The position numbers and the translations under genes are program-made. From Hahella sp. KA22 (GTDB taxonomy: Bacteria; Pseudomonadota; Gammaproteobacteria; Pseudomonadales; Oleiphilaceae), in the NCBI RefSeq assembly GCF_004135205.1, contig NZ_CP035490.1, positions 2,993,501-3,057,500 on the forward strand: a DNA stretch of 64,000 nt. The letters are read 5' to 3'. Below are positions 27,578 through 36,171 of this stretch, piece after piece. The notes under the pieces are model-generated. The model was not told where the DNA came from and searched no databases. It was given only the letters and a program-made list of their open reading frames with translations. Positions within the stretch are counted from its first letter, which is position 1; every line of letters starts with the position of its first letter.

Positions 27578-27683
27578 TACAAATAAGCCGAGGCATTTGA
27601 TAGCTATTGCGCTAAACTCTGCGCGAGTTTGATAAAATTGGTATATGCTTGTCTTAGAACGAAAATCAAGGGAATAGAATACT

Positions 27684-28034
27684 ATGCCTCCAAAATTTGG
27701 TGCTCGCAGTGGCATATTGACGTTAACCATAAAAGACAAAGCAGTGCTTTATGCTGCTTACATGCCTTTTGTTCGTAATGGTGGACTGTTTATTCCTACC
27801 TCAAAGAACTATCAATTGGGCGATGAAGTTTTTCTGTTGTTAAATCTGATGGATGAACCTGAAAAAATTCCAGTGGCGGGTAAAGTGGTTTGGGTGACGC
27901 CCAAGGGCGCTCAAGGAAACCGTGCAGCTGGTATAGGCGTACAGTTTAACAGCGATGATGAGACAGCGAAGAACAAGATCGAGACCTATCTTGCCGGAGC
28001 GTTGAACTCCGACCGTCCGACGCATACTATGTGA
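27684..28034 (+). CDS. pilZ: PilZ domain protein, type IV pilus assembly
   Basis: 116 residues, the size of canonical PilZ. The order pilZ-tatD is conserved in Pseudomonas and relatives and supports the assignment. ILTLTIKDKAVLYAAYMPFV, NGGLFIPT and GDEVFLLLNL match the canonical single-domain PilZ, which lacks the RxxxR/DxSxxG c-di-GMP motif; none is seen here either. It acts with PilB and FimX-type partners in pilus extension. FimV, another pilus-related protein, is encoded at 44044. Confidence 0.9.
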   Translation: MPPKFGARSGILTLTIKDKAVLYAAYMPFVRNGGLFIPTSKNYQLGDEVFLLLNLMDEPEKIPVAGKVVWVTPKGAQGNRAAGIGVQFNSDDETAKNKIETYLAGALNSDRPTHTM

Positions 28035-28121
28035 TTGCGCGCCGTTCAGGTTATGCCGGAGGCCGGCTGATTCGGCCTCATGCTCTGAGCCAATTCCTTT
28101 TTCTACAGACCACACTTAAAG

Positions 28122-28919
28122 ATGTTGATAGATTCCCATTGTCATTTGGATCGTATTGATCTGTCCCAGGCCGACGGCGATTTGACCGTCGCTTTGAACC
28201 AGGCGCGAGCGCGTGGTGTATCCGGTTTTCTCTGCGTCGATATCGACCTGGATAACTTCAATGACGTCTACCGTATCGCACAAGCATACGATGACGTCTG
28301 GTGTTCCGCTGGCGTGCACCCATTAGCCAAAATGAGCGCGGGAGATTTGAGTACTGATCACCTTACCCAGCTGGCGATGTCCGGCGATAAGGTGGTAGCT
28401 GTTGGCGAGTGCGGGCTGGATTACTACTACGATCAGGACAGCAAAGCCAACCAGCAGGAAATGTTTGAGAAGCAACTGAGCGTGGCGTGCGATATCGGCA
28501 AGCCGGTCATCGTGCATACCCGGGAGGCGCGAGAAGATACGCTTCACCTGTTGAGAAAGTACTCGGCTAAAGGGCTACAGGGCGTTTTACATTGCTTCAC
28601 CGAAAGTTGGGATATGGCGAGAGCCGCGTTAGATCTGGATTTCTATATTTCGTTTTCCGGCATTATCACTTTCCGCAATGCGGAAGATCTGCGAGAGGTG
28701 GTCAAACAGACGCCGATAGAGCGTTTGCTGGTGGAGACGGATTCTCCTTATCTGGCCCCTGTTCCTTATCGAGGCAAAAGCAACCAGCCCCAGTGGGTGG
28801 TGGAAGTCGCGCAGTGTGTGGCGGACTTGAAAGGGTTGTCTTTGGACAAAACGGCGCAAGCGACCACCGACAACTTTCATCGCCTGTTCAAAACGCAACA
28901 GAGCGCTGAGGGTAGCTGA
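28122..28919 (+). CDS. tatD: TatD family metal-dependent DNase
   Basis: 265 residues. Metal ligands of the TIM-barrel hydrolase are present: DSHCHLD at the N-terminus, VGECGLDYYY, VIVHTREAREDT, GVLHCFTESW and LLVETDSPYLAP. The enzyme is a cytoplasmic 3'-5' exonuclease/deoxyribonuclease. It follows pilZ by 87 bp and precedes the hydrolase gene by 8 bp, so the three are probably cotranscribed. Confidence 0.93.
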   Translation: MLIDSHCHLDRIDLSQADGDLTVALNQARARGVSGFLCVDIDLDNFNDVYRIAQAYDDVWCSAGVHPLAKMSAGDLSTDHLTQLAMSGDKVVAVGECGLDYYYDQDSKANQQEMFEKQLSVACDIGKPVIVHTREAREDTLHLLRKYSAKGLQGVLHCFTESWDMARAALDLDFYISFSGIITFRNAEDLREVVKQTPIERLLVETDSPYLAPVPYRGKSNQPQWVVEVAQCVADLKGLSLDKTAQATTDNFHRLFKTQQSAEGS

Positions 28920-28927
28920 AACACGTC

Positions 28928-29773
28928 ATGGATGAACTGACCCTGCAACTTCCCCATCTTAAACTTGCGGCATTACGTTGGGGGGAAGGGCAGCCGAATA
29001 AAATTCTGGCGCTGCATGGGTGGCTGGATAACGCCGCGTCATTTTCCTTTCTGGGGCCTAAGTTAGCCACTGCTGGCTATGAGGTCGTCGCTGTGGATCT
29101 GCCAGGCCATGGCTACAGCCAGCATCGACCACCCGGGGCCAGTTACCATTTGCTGGATTATCTCCATGAGGTGGATCAGGCGCTTATCGCTCTTGGATGG
29201 AGTCGTCCTATTCTGTTAGGACACTCATTAGGCGCGGTGATCAGCTCGTTATATGCAGCGGCGGCCCAGGATCGCATTGCCCGATTGATATTGGTTGAGG
29301 CCTTGGGGCCGGTTGCTGCGATTCCCGATGACGTTCCCATTAACTTAAGTAAAGCCTTGGCCAAAACCCGCACCAAATCATGTCAGAAAAAGGTCTATTA
29401 TACCATTGAGAAATTGGTGGAAGACCGGCGGCGCGGCTTTGGCGGGCTGTCGGCGGAAGCCTCCCGCATTCTGGTGGAGCGTAATATTCAGCCAGTGAAG
29501 GACGGCTGGGTATGGCGTACGGATGCGCGCTTGCGTTGGCCGTCATATTTGCGTTTCAGCGAAGAGCAGGTGAACGCTTATTTACGCGCCATTTTGACGC
29601 CAACTTTGCTTGTGGCGGGGGATAAGGGCTTTATTTCGCTCGATTCGGAGAAAAATACGCGGATTGACGCCTTGGCGGCGGCGAGAAAAGAAACTCTTCG
29701 TGGTGGCCACCACTTGCATATGGATGGAGATGTCGACGGTCTTGCGCAAATCATCGATGATTTTTTGCGTTGA
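28928..29773 (+). CDS. Alpha/beta hydrolase
   Basis: 281 residues. LALHGWLDNAASFSFL carries the oxyanion HGW motif; GHSLGAVISSLY around residue 99 holds the Ser nucleophile; GGHHLHMDGD near residue 262 supplies the His. An acidic residue before VAGDKGF region probably completes the triad. Substrate unknown; it resembles the esterase/serine hydrolase group close to tatD in Pseudomonas. No signal peptide, so cytoplasmic. Confidence 0.85.
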   Translation: MDELTLQLPHLKLAALRWGEGQPNKILALHGWLDNAASFSFLGPKLATAGYEVVAVDLPGHGYSQHRPPGASYHLLDYLHEVDQALIALGWSRPILLGHSLGAVISSLYAAAAQDRIARLILVEALGPVAAIPDDVPINLSKALAKTRTKSCQKKVYYTIEKLVEDRRRGFGGLSAEASRILVERNIQPVKDGWVWRTDARLRWPSYLRFSEEQVNAYLRAILTPTLLVAGDKGFISLDSEKNTRIDALAAARKETLRGGHHLHMDGDVDGLAQIIDDFLR

Positions 29774-29801
29774 CCCTGGACGCATACGATACGGATAAAT
29801 A

Positions 29802-30695
29802 ATGAAGAAAAAAGACAGTTTGCGCTTGTTGTTGGTTCTGTGGGCGGCGTTTAGTCAGATGGCGATCGCAGCCGCAGGAAGTCGTGTGGAGGATTTGTTG
29901 CCTCTTTTTCCGCTGGCGGACGTGGTTGGCGATCGTGCGGTGAATGCGCCAGAGTATCGTTTGGCGACAGGTCCGTTAGCGTCCCTCGGCAGCGTTGCGA
30001 GACCAGAAAAAGAGGAGCGGGTTAGCGGTCAGCTGACGCAGAAGTCATATGAGATTCCCCAGGTGCATGAACCAAGGGAAGTGATGCAGCATTATCTCAA
30101 AGCGCTGCAGCGACTGAACGCGAACATTTTGTATCGCTGCGAAGGGCGTGATTGTGGGCGTAGCAATGATTGGGCGAACGTGATTTTCAAGCGTTCTTAT
30201 CTATATGGACTGGATGATTATCAGCAGTATCTTGCCGCCACCTTTCAGGCGCAGGACGCAGCTTATGCGGTGGCGATTTATACGGTGCGCCGCGCCAATC
30301 AGCGAGTGTTCGCGCATGTGGAGCTGGTCGAGCTGAACAGCCCTGAAGTGGCTTTGCAAGCACGTAAGCGGGAGCAGATCACTATTGACGAAGCTGATTT
30401 GGAACGACCGAGTTCTTTGAATGACAAACTGGGCGCCTGGCTGAGCAAAGTGAGGGCGAAGCCTGCAGACTTCCAAATATTTATCGCCTCTTACAGTCAC
30501 TCATCAAAGCGCACGGACGTTGAAAATTATGAGCACGCCGCCGATCTCGCCCGCAGGTTTCGCGTTTATTTGACGCAGCAGGCGATTCCCTCCGGCTCAA
30601 TTCGCCTGATTGTGATAGGGCCCTTTGCGGATGAAGAGGATTTTGCGGAGAGCGCCAGTTATCTGGAGATACACACGGTTGATGCGGCCCCTTGA
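29802..30695 (+). CDS. DUF4892 family envelope protein with OmpA-like C-terminal half
   Basis: 297 residues. The first 25 residues (MKKKDSLRLLLVLWAAF...AIAAA) form a signal peptide, so the protein is exported. The N-terminal half, including RCEGRDCGRSNDWAN with two cysteines that could form a disulfide, resembles DUF4892. The C-terminal part, ENYEHAADLARRFRVYLTQQ then AIPSGSIRLIVIGPF, looks like the peptidoglycan-binding OmpA fold. Function is not known. It follows the hydrolase by 28 bp. Confidence 0.7.
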   Translation: MKKKDSLRLLLVLWAAFSQMAIAAAGSRVEDLLPLFPLADVVGDRAVNAPEYRLATGPLASLGSVARPEKEERVSGQLTQKSYEIPQVHEPREVMQHYLKALQRLNANILYRCEGRDCGRSNDWANVIFKRSYLYGLDDYQQYLAATFQAQDAAYAVAIYTVRRANQRVFAHVELVELNSPEVALQARKREQITIDEADLERPSSLNDKLGAWLSKVRAKPADFQIFIASYSHSSKRTDVENYEHAADLARRFRVYLTQQAIPSGSIRLIVIGPFADEEDFAESASYLEIHTVDAAP

Positions 30696-30729
30696 ACGCA
30701 TAACCAAGACTTGGAGTGAATGATCGGCT

Positions 30730-31776
30730 ATGGCGGCGAAAACAGTTGCGTTGGTGCTGGGGAGCGGTGGCGCGCGCGGGTATGCGCATGTTGGCGTGAT
30801 TGAGGTGTTGCTGGAGCGCGGCTATAACATTGTTGCGCTATCCGGGTGCTCAATGGGGGCGCTGGTTGGCGGCATTTATGCGGCGGGTAAGCTGAGAGAG
30901 TTCAAAGACTGGGCTACCGGGCTGGATCAATTTGACGTGCTGCGCCTGCTGGATATTTCCCTGTCCTCCCCCGGCGCCATTAGGGGAGAGAAAGTCTTCT
31001 CCGTGGTGCGGGAGTTGATTGGCGATATTCGTATAGAGGATTTGCCAATCGCTTATACCGCCGTGGCCACGGATCTGCTGCACCAAAAAGAAGTGTGGTT
31101 TCAAGAAGGGCCGCTGCATCAGGCCATCAGGGCCTCCGTCGCTATTCCCAGCCTGCTGACGCCGGAAATTATTAAAGATCGCGTTCTTGTGGACGGCGGT
31201 CTCTTGAACCCCTTGCCGATCATTCCCACCATATCCGCCCACGCCGACTACATCATTGCGGTGAATCTCAGCTATTACGATTATCAGGCCGAGAAAAAGC
31301 TGTATGAAAAAACGGAGATCAAGCAGGATCGCCGATTCGAGGAATGGGTCGCGGGCGTGTGGGAAAAAGCCTCGCAATTCTTTGACCGGGAAGAAGAGGC
31401 GCTTTCTGACGCTAAAGCTTCGCCCCCTGATGCACCGTCGATAGGCGAGCCGACGCCGAACAGCGCTGGCGGCGCAGAGGCGGTGAGTACTGAAGATGAA
31501 GCGTCGACGGATGACGCTATGGAGACCCGGCTCAGTCTGGGTAAGTTCGATATTATGAACTTGTCTTTCGAGGCGATGCAGAGTTCGCTGACGCAGTACA
31601 AACTGGCGGGATATCCGCCGGATATTTTGATCAATATTCCCAAGGGCGTATGTCGTACCTTTGAGTACCATAAAGCTCCGGAATTAATTCAATTGGGCCG
31701 GGAAATCGCCGAACGCACCCTGGACAAACTCGCCAAAGAAGGCAAGTTAGAGGGTAATGGCGTTGAATCCGGTTAG
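30730..31776 (+). CDS. Patatin-like phospholipase family protein (RssA-like)
   Basis: 348 residues. VLGSGGARGYAHVGV forms the oxyanion hole, Ser about 41 lies in the GxSxG element SGCSMGALVGG, and Asp about 155 in VDGGLLNPLP completes the dyad. It is predicted to hydrolyse acyl ester bonds in phospholipids. Residues about 220-265 are a low-complexity acidic, Pro/Ala/Ser-rich stretch unlike compact RssA homologues, likely a disordered insert. No signal peptide. Confidence 0.85.
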   Translation: MAAKTVALVLGSGGARGYAHVGVIEVLLERGYNIVALSGCSMGALVGGIYAAGKLREFKDWATGLDQFDVLRLLDISLSSPGAIRGEKVFSVVRELIGDIRIEDLPIAYTAVATDLLHQKEVWFQEGPLHQAIRASVAIPSLLTPEIIKDRVLVDGGLLNPLPIIPTISAHADYIIAVNLSYYDYQAEKKLYEKTEIKQDRRFEEWVAGVWEKASQFFDREEEALSDAKASPPDAPSIGEPTPNSAGGAEAVSTEDEASTDDAMETRLSLGKFDIMNLSFEAMQSSLTQYKLAGYPPDILINIPKGVCRTFEYHKAPELIQLGREIAERTLDKLAKEGKLEGNGVESG

Positions 31777-31802
31777 GCGCAGCCGCCAAGCGTCGCTATA
31801 AT
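31773..31802 (+). promoter_or_regulatory. Candidate sigma-70 promoter for prmB
   Basis: A perfect TATAAT lies at 31797-31802, with a weak -35 TTAGGC at 31773-31778 and an 18-base spacer. The -35 overlaps the stop codon region of the patatin gene. The expected start of transcription is about 20 bases before prmB. Confidence 0.5.
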
Positions 31803-31829
31803 AGGGCTCCATTTTTTCTGAGGTGTGCT

Positions 31830-32735
31830 GTGTTCGAACCAGAGTCTTTTCTGCAGTTGCAGACAATTCGTGATTTTATTCGTTATGCCTGGTCCCGTTT
31901 TAATCAGGAAGAACTGTTTTATGGCCATGGTACGGACAACGCCTGGGATGAGGCGGTGCACCTGGTGTTAGGTTCGTTGCACCTTCCCTGGGATGTGGAC
32001 GCCAACATGCTGGACGCCCGACTTGTAGACCACGAAAAGCTGGCCTTGGCTGAAGCGGTCGGTAAGCGCGTGCTGCAACGGATTCCCACTCCCTATATTC
32101 TGGGCGAGGCCTGGTTTATGGGATTGCCGTTTCATATCACTCAGGACGTCCTGATCCCGCGCTCTCCCATTGCGGAGCTGCTGGAAAATGAACTGCAACC
32201 CTGGCTTGAACAACCTCCGTTACGAATTCTGGATTTGTGCTGTGGCAGCGGCTGTATTGGCATCGCGGCGGCGCACGTATTCCCTGAAGCGGAAGTCGTA
32301 CTGGCGGACATCTCCCCGCTGGCTCTGGAAGTGGCGCGTAAAAACGTGGCCCGGCATCACCTGGGGGATCGCTGTAAAGTAGTTGAGTCAGACATGTTCG
32401 ACGCACTGCATGGCGAATTCGATGTGATCCTCACCAACCCGCCCTATGTCGACAAGCCGGATATGGACAGCCTGCCGCCGGAATATCTGCACGAGCCTGA
32501 GCTGGGACTGGCCTCTGGAGCAGACGGTCTGGACGCTGCGCGTACTATTCTTGCCCGTGCGGCGGACTTTTTAAGCGATGGCGGGTTCATGGTGTGTGAA
32601 GTCGGCAACAGTATGGAAGCACTGCAGAACTCCTATCCGGAGATCATGTTCATCTTCCCTGAATTCGAAAAAGGCGGAGACGGAGTCTTCGTCATGACTA
32701 AAGACGATTTGCTCGGCTGTCGCGAACTGTTATAG
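31830..32735 (+). CDS. prmB: 50S ribosomal protein L3 N5-glutamine methyltransferase
   Basis: 301 residues. ILDLCCGSGCIGIAAAHVFP is the SAM-binding motif and VILTNPPYVD the NPPY motif that positions the glutamine side chain, both diagnostic of HemK/PrmB enzymes. The order prmB-aroC is common in gammaproteobacteria and supports PrmB rather than PrmC. The start is GTG at 31830 with GAGGTG a few bases upstream. Confidence 0.92.
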   Translation: MFEPESFLQLQTIRDFIRYAWSRFNQEELFYGHGTDNAWDEAVHLVLGSLHLPWDVDANMLDARLVDHEKLALAEAVGKRVLQRIPTPYILGEAWFMGLPFHITQDVLIPRSPIAELLENELQPWLEQPPLRILDLCCGSGCIGIAAAHVFPEAEVVLADISPLALEVARKNVARHHLGDRCKVVESDMFDALHGEFDVILTNPPYVDKPDMDSLPPEYLHEPELGLASGADGLDAARTILARAADFLSDGGFMVCEVGNSMEALQNSYPEIMFIFPEFEKGGDGVFVMTKDDLLGCRELL

Positions 32736-32783
32736 GCGACGGCCGTCGATTAAGTTTCACATTGCAAAAAGTGATATACCCCT

Positions 32784-33899
32784 ATGTCTGGAAATACATT
32801 TGGCAAGTTATTCACGGTCACGACCTTCGGCGAAAGTCACGGCCCGGCGCTGGGCTGTATCGTTGACGGTTGCCCTCCAGGATTGCCGCTGACGGAAGAA
32901 GATCTGCAGGTTGACCTGGATCGCCGCAAACCGGGAACCTCCCGGCACACGACGCAGCGTAGAGAGCCGGACCAGGTGCGGATTCTATCTGGCGTATTCG
33001 AGGGTAAAACCACAGGTACGCCGATTGGTCTGCTAATCGAAAATACTGACCAGAAATCCAAAGACTATTCCAACATCAAAGACCAGTTCCGTCCGGCGCA
33101 TGCGGATTACGCCTACTGGCACAAGTACGGCGTGCGCGACTATCGCGGCGGCGGCCGCAGCTCCGCTCGCGAGACCGCCATGCGGGTGGCCGCCGGGGCT
33201 ATCGCCAAGAAGTTTTTGCAGACCGTTTATGGCGTGCGCATTCGCGGATATCTGTCTCAACTGGGACCGATCAAAGTAGAGAAAGTGGATTGGTCGATCG
33301 TTAACGACAACCCTTTCTTTTGCCCGGATGCGGATAAGATTCCAGAAATGGAAAAGTACATGGACGCCTTACGCAAAGAGGGCGACTCCATCGGCGCTAA
33401 AATCACCGTGGTCGCTGAAGGCGTTCCTCCCGGTTTGGGAGAACCGATATTCGATCGTCTGGATGCGGATCTGGCGCATGCTCTAATGAGCATCAATGCG
33501 GTGAAGGGCGTGGAGATAGGAGCCGGTTTTGATGTGGTTGAGCAGAAAGGCACGGAGCATCGCGATGAGATGACGCCGGAAGGCTTTCTGAGCAACAACG
33601 CAGGCGGCGTGTTAGGCGGCATCTCCAGCGGCCAGGATGTCATCGCTCATATGGCGCTCAAGCCGACCTCCAGTCTGCGTTTGCCGGGTCAGTCCATTGA
33701 TGTGAATGGCGATCCTGTAGAGGTGATCACCACCGGGCGTCACGATCCCTGTGTGGGCATTCGCGCCACGCCGATTGCGGAAGCCATGATGGCGATGGTG
33801 TTGATGGATCACTTGCTGCGTCATCGCGGTCAGAACGCGGATGTTAAAGTGGATACGCCTGATATCGCCGCCATTGCGCGGGCGAAGGCGCAAGACTAA
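32784..33899 (+). CDS. aroC: Chorismate synthase
   Basis: 371 residues. [23 protein letters not shown] is split by the conserved FGESHG motif; [24 protein letters not shown] and the C-terminal [10 protein letters not shown] follow. It converts EPSP to chorismate with reduced FMN, the last shared step towards aromatic amino acids, and so feeds the trp genes further right. It lies 48 bp after prmB. Confidence 0.96.
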   Translation: MSGNTFGKLFTVTTFGESHGPALGCIVDGCPPGLPLTEEDLQVDLDRRKPGTSRHTTQRREPDQVRILSGVFEGKTTGTPIGLLIENTDQKSKDYSNIKDQFRPAHADYAYWHKYGVRDYRGGGRSSARETAMRVAAGAIAKKFLQTVYGVRIRGYLSQLGPIKVEKVDWSIVNDNPFFCPDADKIPEMEKYMDALRKEGDSIGAKITVVAEGVPPGLGEPIFDRLDADLAHALMSINAVKGVEIGAGFDVVEQKGTEHRDEMTPEGFLSNNAGGVLGGISSGQDVIAHMALKPTSSLRLPGQSIDVNGDPVEVITTGRHDPCVGIRATPIAEAMMAMVLMDHLLRHRGQNADVKVDTPDIAAIARAKAQD

Positions 33900-34134
33900 G
33901 CGACGCGCTGTCGTCGATATCCAGATACAGGCAAGGCCCGTGGCGCATTTGTTCCTGCTGGGAAGTCAGGACCCGCAAATGTCTCAGCGCCTGATTGCTT
34001 CCAGAAAGTCGGGGCCTGTGCGCCCCGGTCAGCCTTGATGAAAGGATGACGCCTTAGGTTGAAAGTATTGGCGCGGCTTCTCATTGCAGAGGCTGCGTCT
34101 TGTCATCAGTTGTAACCTGACAAACGGATATCTC

Positions 34135-35289
34135 GTGACCAGAGAGCCCATATGGAAGCTCGCGGGCTTCTACTTCTTCTATTTCGCCCTGGTGGGCGGC
34201 ATCTCGCCTTATTTCCCGGTTTATTTGGAGCATGTCGGTTTCGATGCGCTGGAGGTTGGGCAGCTCATGTCCATCCTTATGCTGACCCGTATTCTGGCGC
34301 CTAACCTGTGGGGCTGGATTGCGGACGCCACTGGCAAACGGCTCTTAATGATCCGTATGGGCAGCGCCTGCGCCACCTTCTTTTTCGCCGGGTTGCTGAT
34401 CATTCAGGGGTTCTGGTGGCATGCGCTGCTGATGACTTTGTTCAGTTGTTTCTGGAATGCGGTGCTGCCGCAGTTTGAGGTGGTCACGCTGCATAATCTG
34501 GGCGACGAGAGGGCGCGTTACAGCTCTGTGCGTCTGTGGGGCTCTATTGGTTTTGTTGTATCCGTCACCAGCTTCGGCGCTCTGTTCAATCTGTATTCCA
34601 TGGCGTTGTTGCCTTGGCTGTTGCTGGCGCTTTTGGTGGGTATTTTCCTCAGCGCCTGCATTATTCGCGGCGATACCGGCAAGGTGGAGTCAGCAGGGTT
34701 TACCGGCTTTTTGGGCTTATTGAAGAATCGCTCGATCCTGTTGTTTTTCTTTATCGCCTGCCTTGGTCAGATTTCTTTCGGCCCGTTTTACACCTTCTTC
34801 AGCATTTATCTGAAATCGCTGGGCTACGACATGACCATGATTGGCCTGTTCTGGAGCGTGGGCGTGGTGGCGGAAATACTGTTGTTTTCCGCCATGCATC
34901 GCCTGCTGGGTCGCTATTCGCTGTATGTCATCGTGGTCAGCTGCCTGTTGCTGACGGCGCTACGCTGGTCAGGCGTGGCGTTGCTGGCGGAGCACTGGTG
35001 GGTGCTGGTGTTGACTCAGGCGCTGCACGCGGCCAGTTTTGGCGGGCTGCACGCCGCTGCGATTGAGTTTGTCCACCGCGCTTTCCCTAAAGAATATGCA
35101 GGGCAGGGGCAGGCCATGTACAGCGCCGTCAGTTTTGGCGTTGGCGGAGCGATTGGCGCCAATGTCAGTGGCGCGATTTATGATCCCCTGGGGGCGACCT
35201 TTACCTTTCTCGCCGCCGCAGGCGTCTGCCTTCTTTCTGCAATAATTTTGATACTTAAACGCCGTAATCTTGGTGCGTTATGGGACTGA
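34135..35289 (+). CDS. MFS transporter, HcaT/nucleoside-symporter-like
   Basis: About 384 residues with twelve predicted membrane helices. FYFFYFALVGGISPYFPVYL and RLWGSIGFVVSV are typical of the HcaT/LacY-type MFS_1-like group (PF12832). The GTG at 34135 gives the normal family length and places the first helix near the N-terminus; a TTG at 34084 would add a 17-residue tail with no ribosome-binding site. Substrate not predictable. It stands alone between aroC and the PHA genes. Confidence 0.82.
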   Translation: MTREPIWKLAGFYFFYFALVGGISPYFPVYLEHVGFDALEVGQLMSILMLTRILAPNLWGWIADATGKRLLMIRMGSACATFFFAGLLIIQGFWWHALLMTLFSCFWNAVLPQFEVVTLHNLGDERARYSSVRLWGSIGFVVSVTSFGALFNLYSMALLPWLLLALLVGIFLSACIIRGDTGKVESAGFTGFLGLLKNRSILLFFFIACLGQISFGPFYTFFSIYLKSLGYDMTMIGLFWSVGVVAEILLFSAMHRLLGRYSLYVIVVSCLLLTALRWSGVALLAEHWWVLVLTQALHAASFGGLHAAAIEFVHRAFPKEYAGQGQAMYSAVSFGVGGAIGANVSGAIYDPLGATFTFLAAAGVCLLSAIILILKRRNLGALWD

Positions 35290-35674
35290 CCTTCCGCTGC
35301 GTTGCGCAGCCTGGGCTGGCCTTGCTCTGAAGTGACGCCTAGGTTGCCGCCAGTCGTCTCCGATACGTTGCCGGCTGGCGGATAGTCGTATTGCAGGGGG
35401 CGGGAGGATGTTTCTACTATTTTTGTCAGCCTGACGGAATGGCGTTGAGACGGGCTCGCGATTAGCCGTGAGCTTTGACTTGCATCAACGGCGCTGACAG
35501 GTCGCCGCTCTACACTGGGCTAACGGCTGTAAGCAGTCGCCCTGGAATAGAGCGCAATTTTTTGCTGTGAAGTTTCAGATATGGCAATAAAATACTTCTG
35601 CCCAGCAGGGAGTTTGTTGTCGCCGGGACAGGGTAGTTACGTTCAAACCAATCAGGAATATTTGGGTGATTACT
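35290..35674. other. Intergenic region before the phasin gene
   Basis: About 385 bp without a defensible gene. A 5-bp hairpin CTGCG-TTG-CGCAG lies just after the MFS stop but lacks a T-run. The distal 100 bp probably hold the phasin promoter, which I could not pin down. Confidence 0.45.
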
Positions 35675-36037
35675 ATGCAATCATACTTCGGGAACTTTGC
35701 TGACCAAGCAAAACACATGTATGAACCGGTTGGGAAAATCGGCTCTCTGGTTGTGTCCAACCTGGAAAGAGTAGCTGAGTTCCAGATGGATGCGGCCAAG
35801 TCCTACGCAGACTTGACCATGAAGCAATGGAAGGATATCGCAGACATCAAGGATGTAGAGTCTCTGAAAAACTTCGCCGCCGGCCAGGCGGAACTCGCCA
35901 GCGAAATCAGCAAGAAGTGGGTTGAAGACATGAAAGTGCTGGGCGACATGGGCATTGAGTTCAAAGACGAAGTTGAGAAAATTCTCGCCACCTCACGCAA
36001 CGGCGCTGATAAGCCAGCCGGTAAAACCGGCGCCTGA
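35675..36037 (+). CDS. Phasin family protein
   Basis: 120 residues, helical and amphipathic, with YEPVGKIGSLVVSNLERVAE and QMDAAKSYADLTMKQWKDI matching the Phasin_2 pattern, and a Lys/Ala/Gly-rich tail. Phasins coat polyhydroxyalkanoate granules. The ATG at 35675 has GGGTGA about 6 bases upstream; an in-frame GTG at 35666 adds three residues. The PHA synthase gene follows after a terminator. Confidence 0.85.
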   Translation: MQSYFGNFADQAKHMYEPVGKIGSLVVSNLERVAEFQMDAAKSYADLTMKQWKDIADIKDVESLKNFAAGQAELASEISKKWVEDMKVLGDMGIEFKDEVEKILATSRNGADKPAGKTGA

Positions 36038-36063
36038 CAGCAAATCATAGACTTTCCAAGATA

Positions 36064-36088
36064 AACGCCTGTCCCGCAGGCGTTTTTT
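36064..36088 (+). terminator. Rho-independent terminator after the phasin gene
   Basis: Stem AACGCCTG (36064-36071) / CAGGCGTT (36077-36084) with loop TCCCG and six T at 36083-36088. It would limit read-through into phaC, letting phasin be made in excess over synthase. Confidence 0.88.
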
Positions 36089-36171
36089 CATGAGTCTGGC
36101 CGGTCCGCGCCCGGAGTTGTTGGATTCCGGCCGACTCCTTAAGTCATTTTGGCCAGGGGGAAATGGAAATA

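Noticed and set aside
30850-31671. Minus-strand 273-codon frame
   Set aside because: Lies entirely inside the patatin gene, whose catalytic motifs are intact on the plus strand.
33990-34040. Hairpin CGGGGC/GCCCCG between aroC and the MFS gene
   Set aside because: Only six pairs and no T-run; not called as a terminator.
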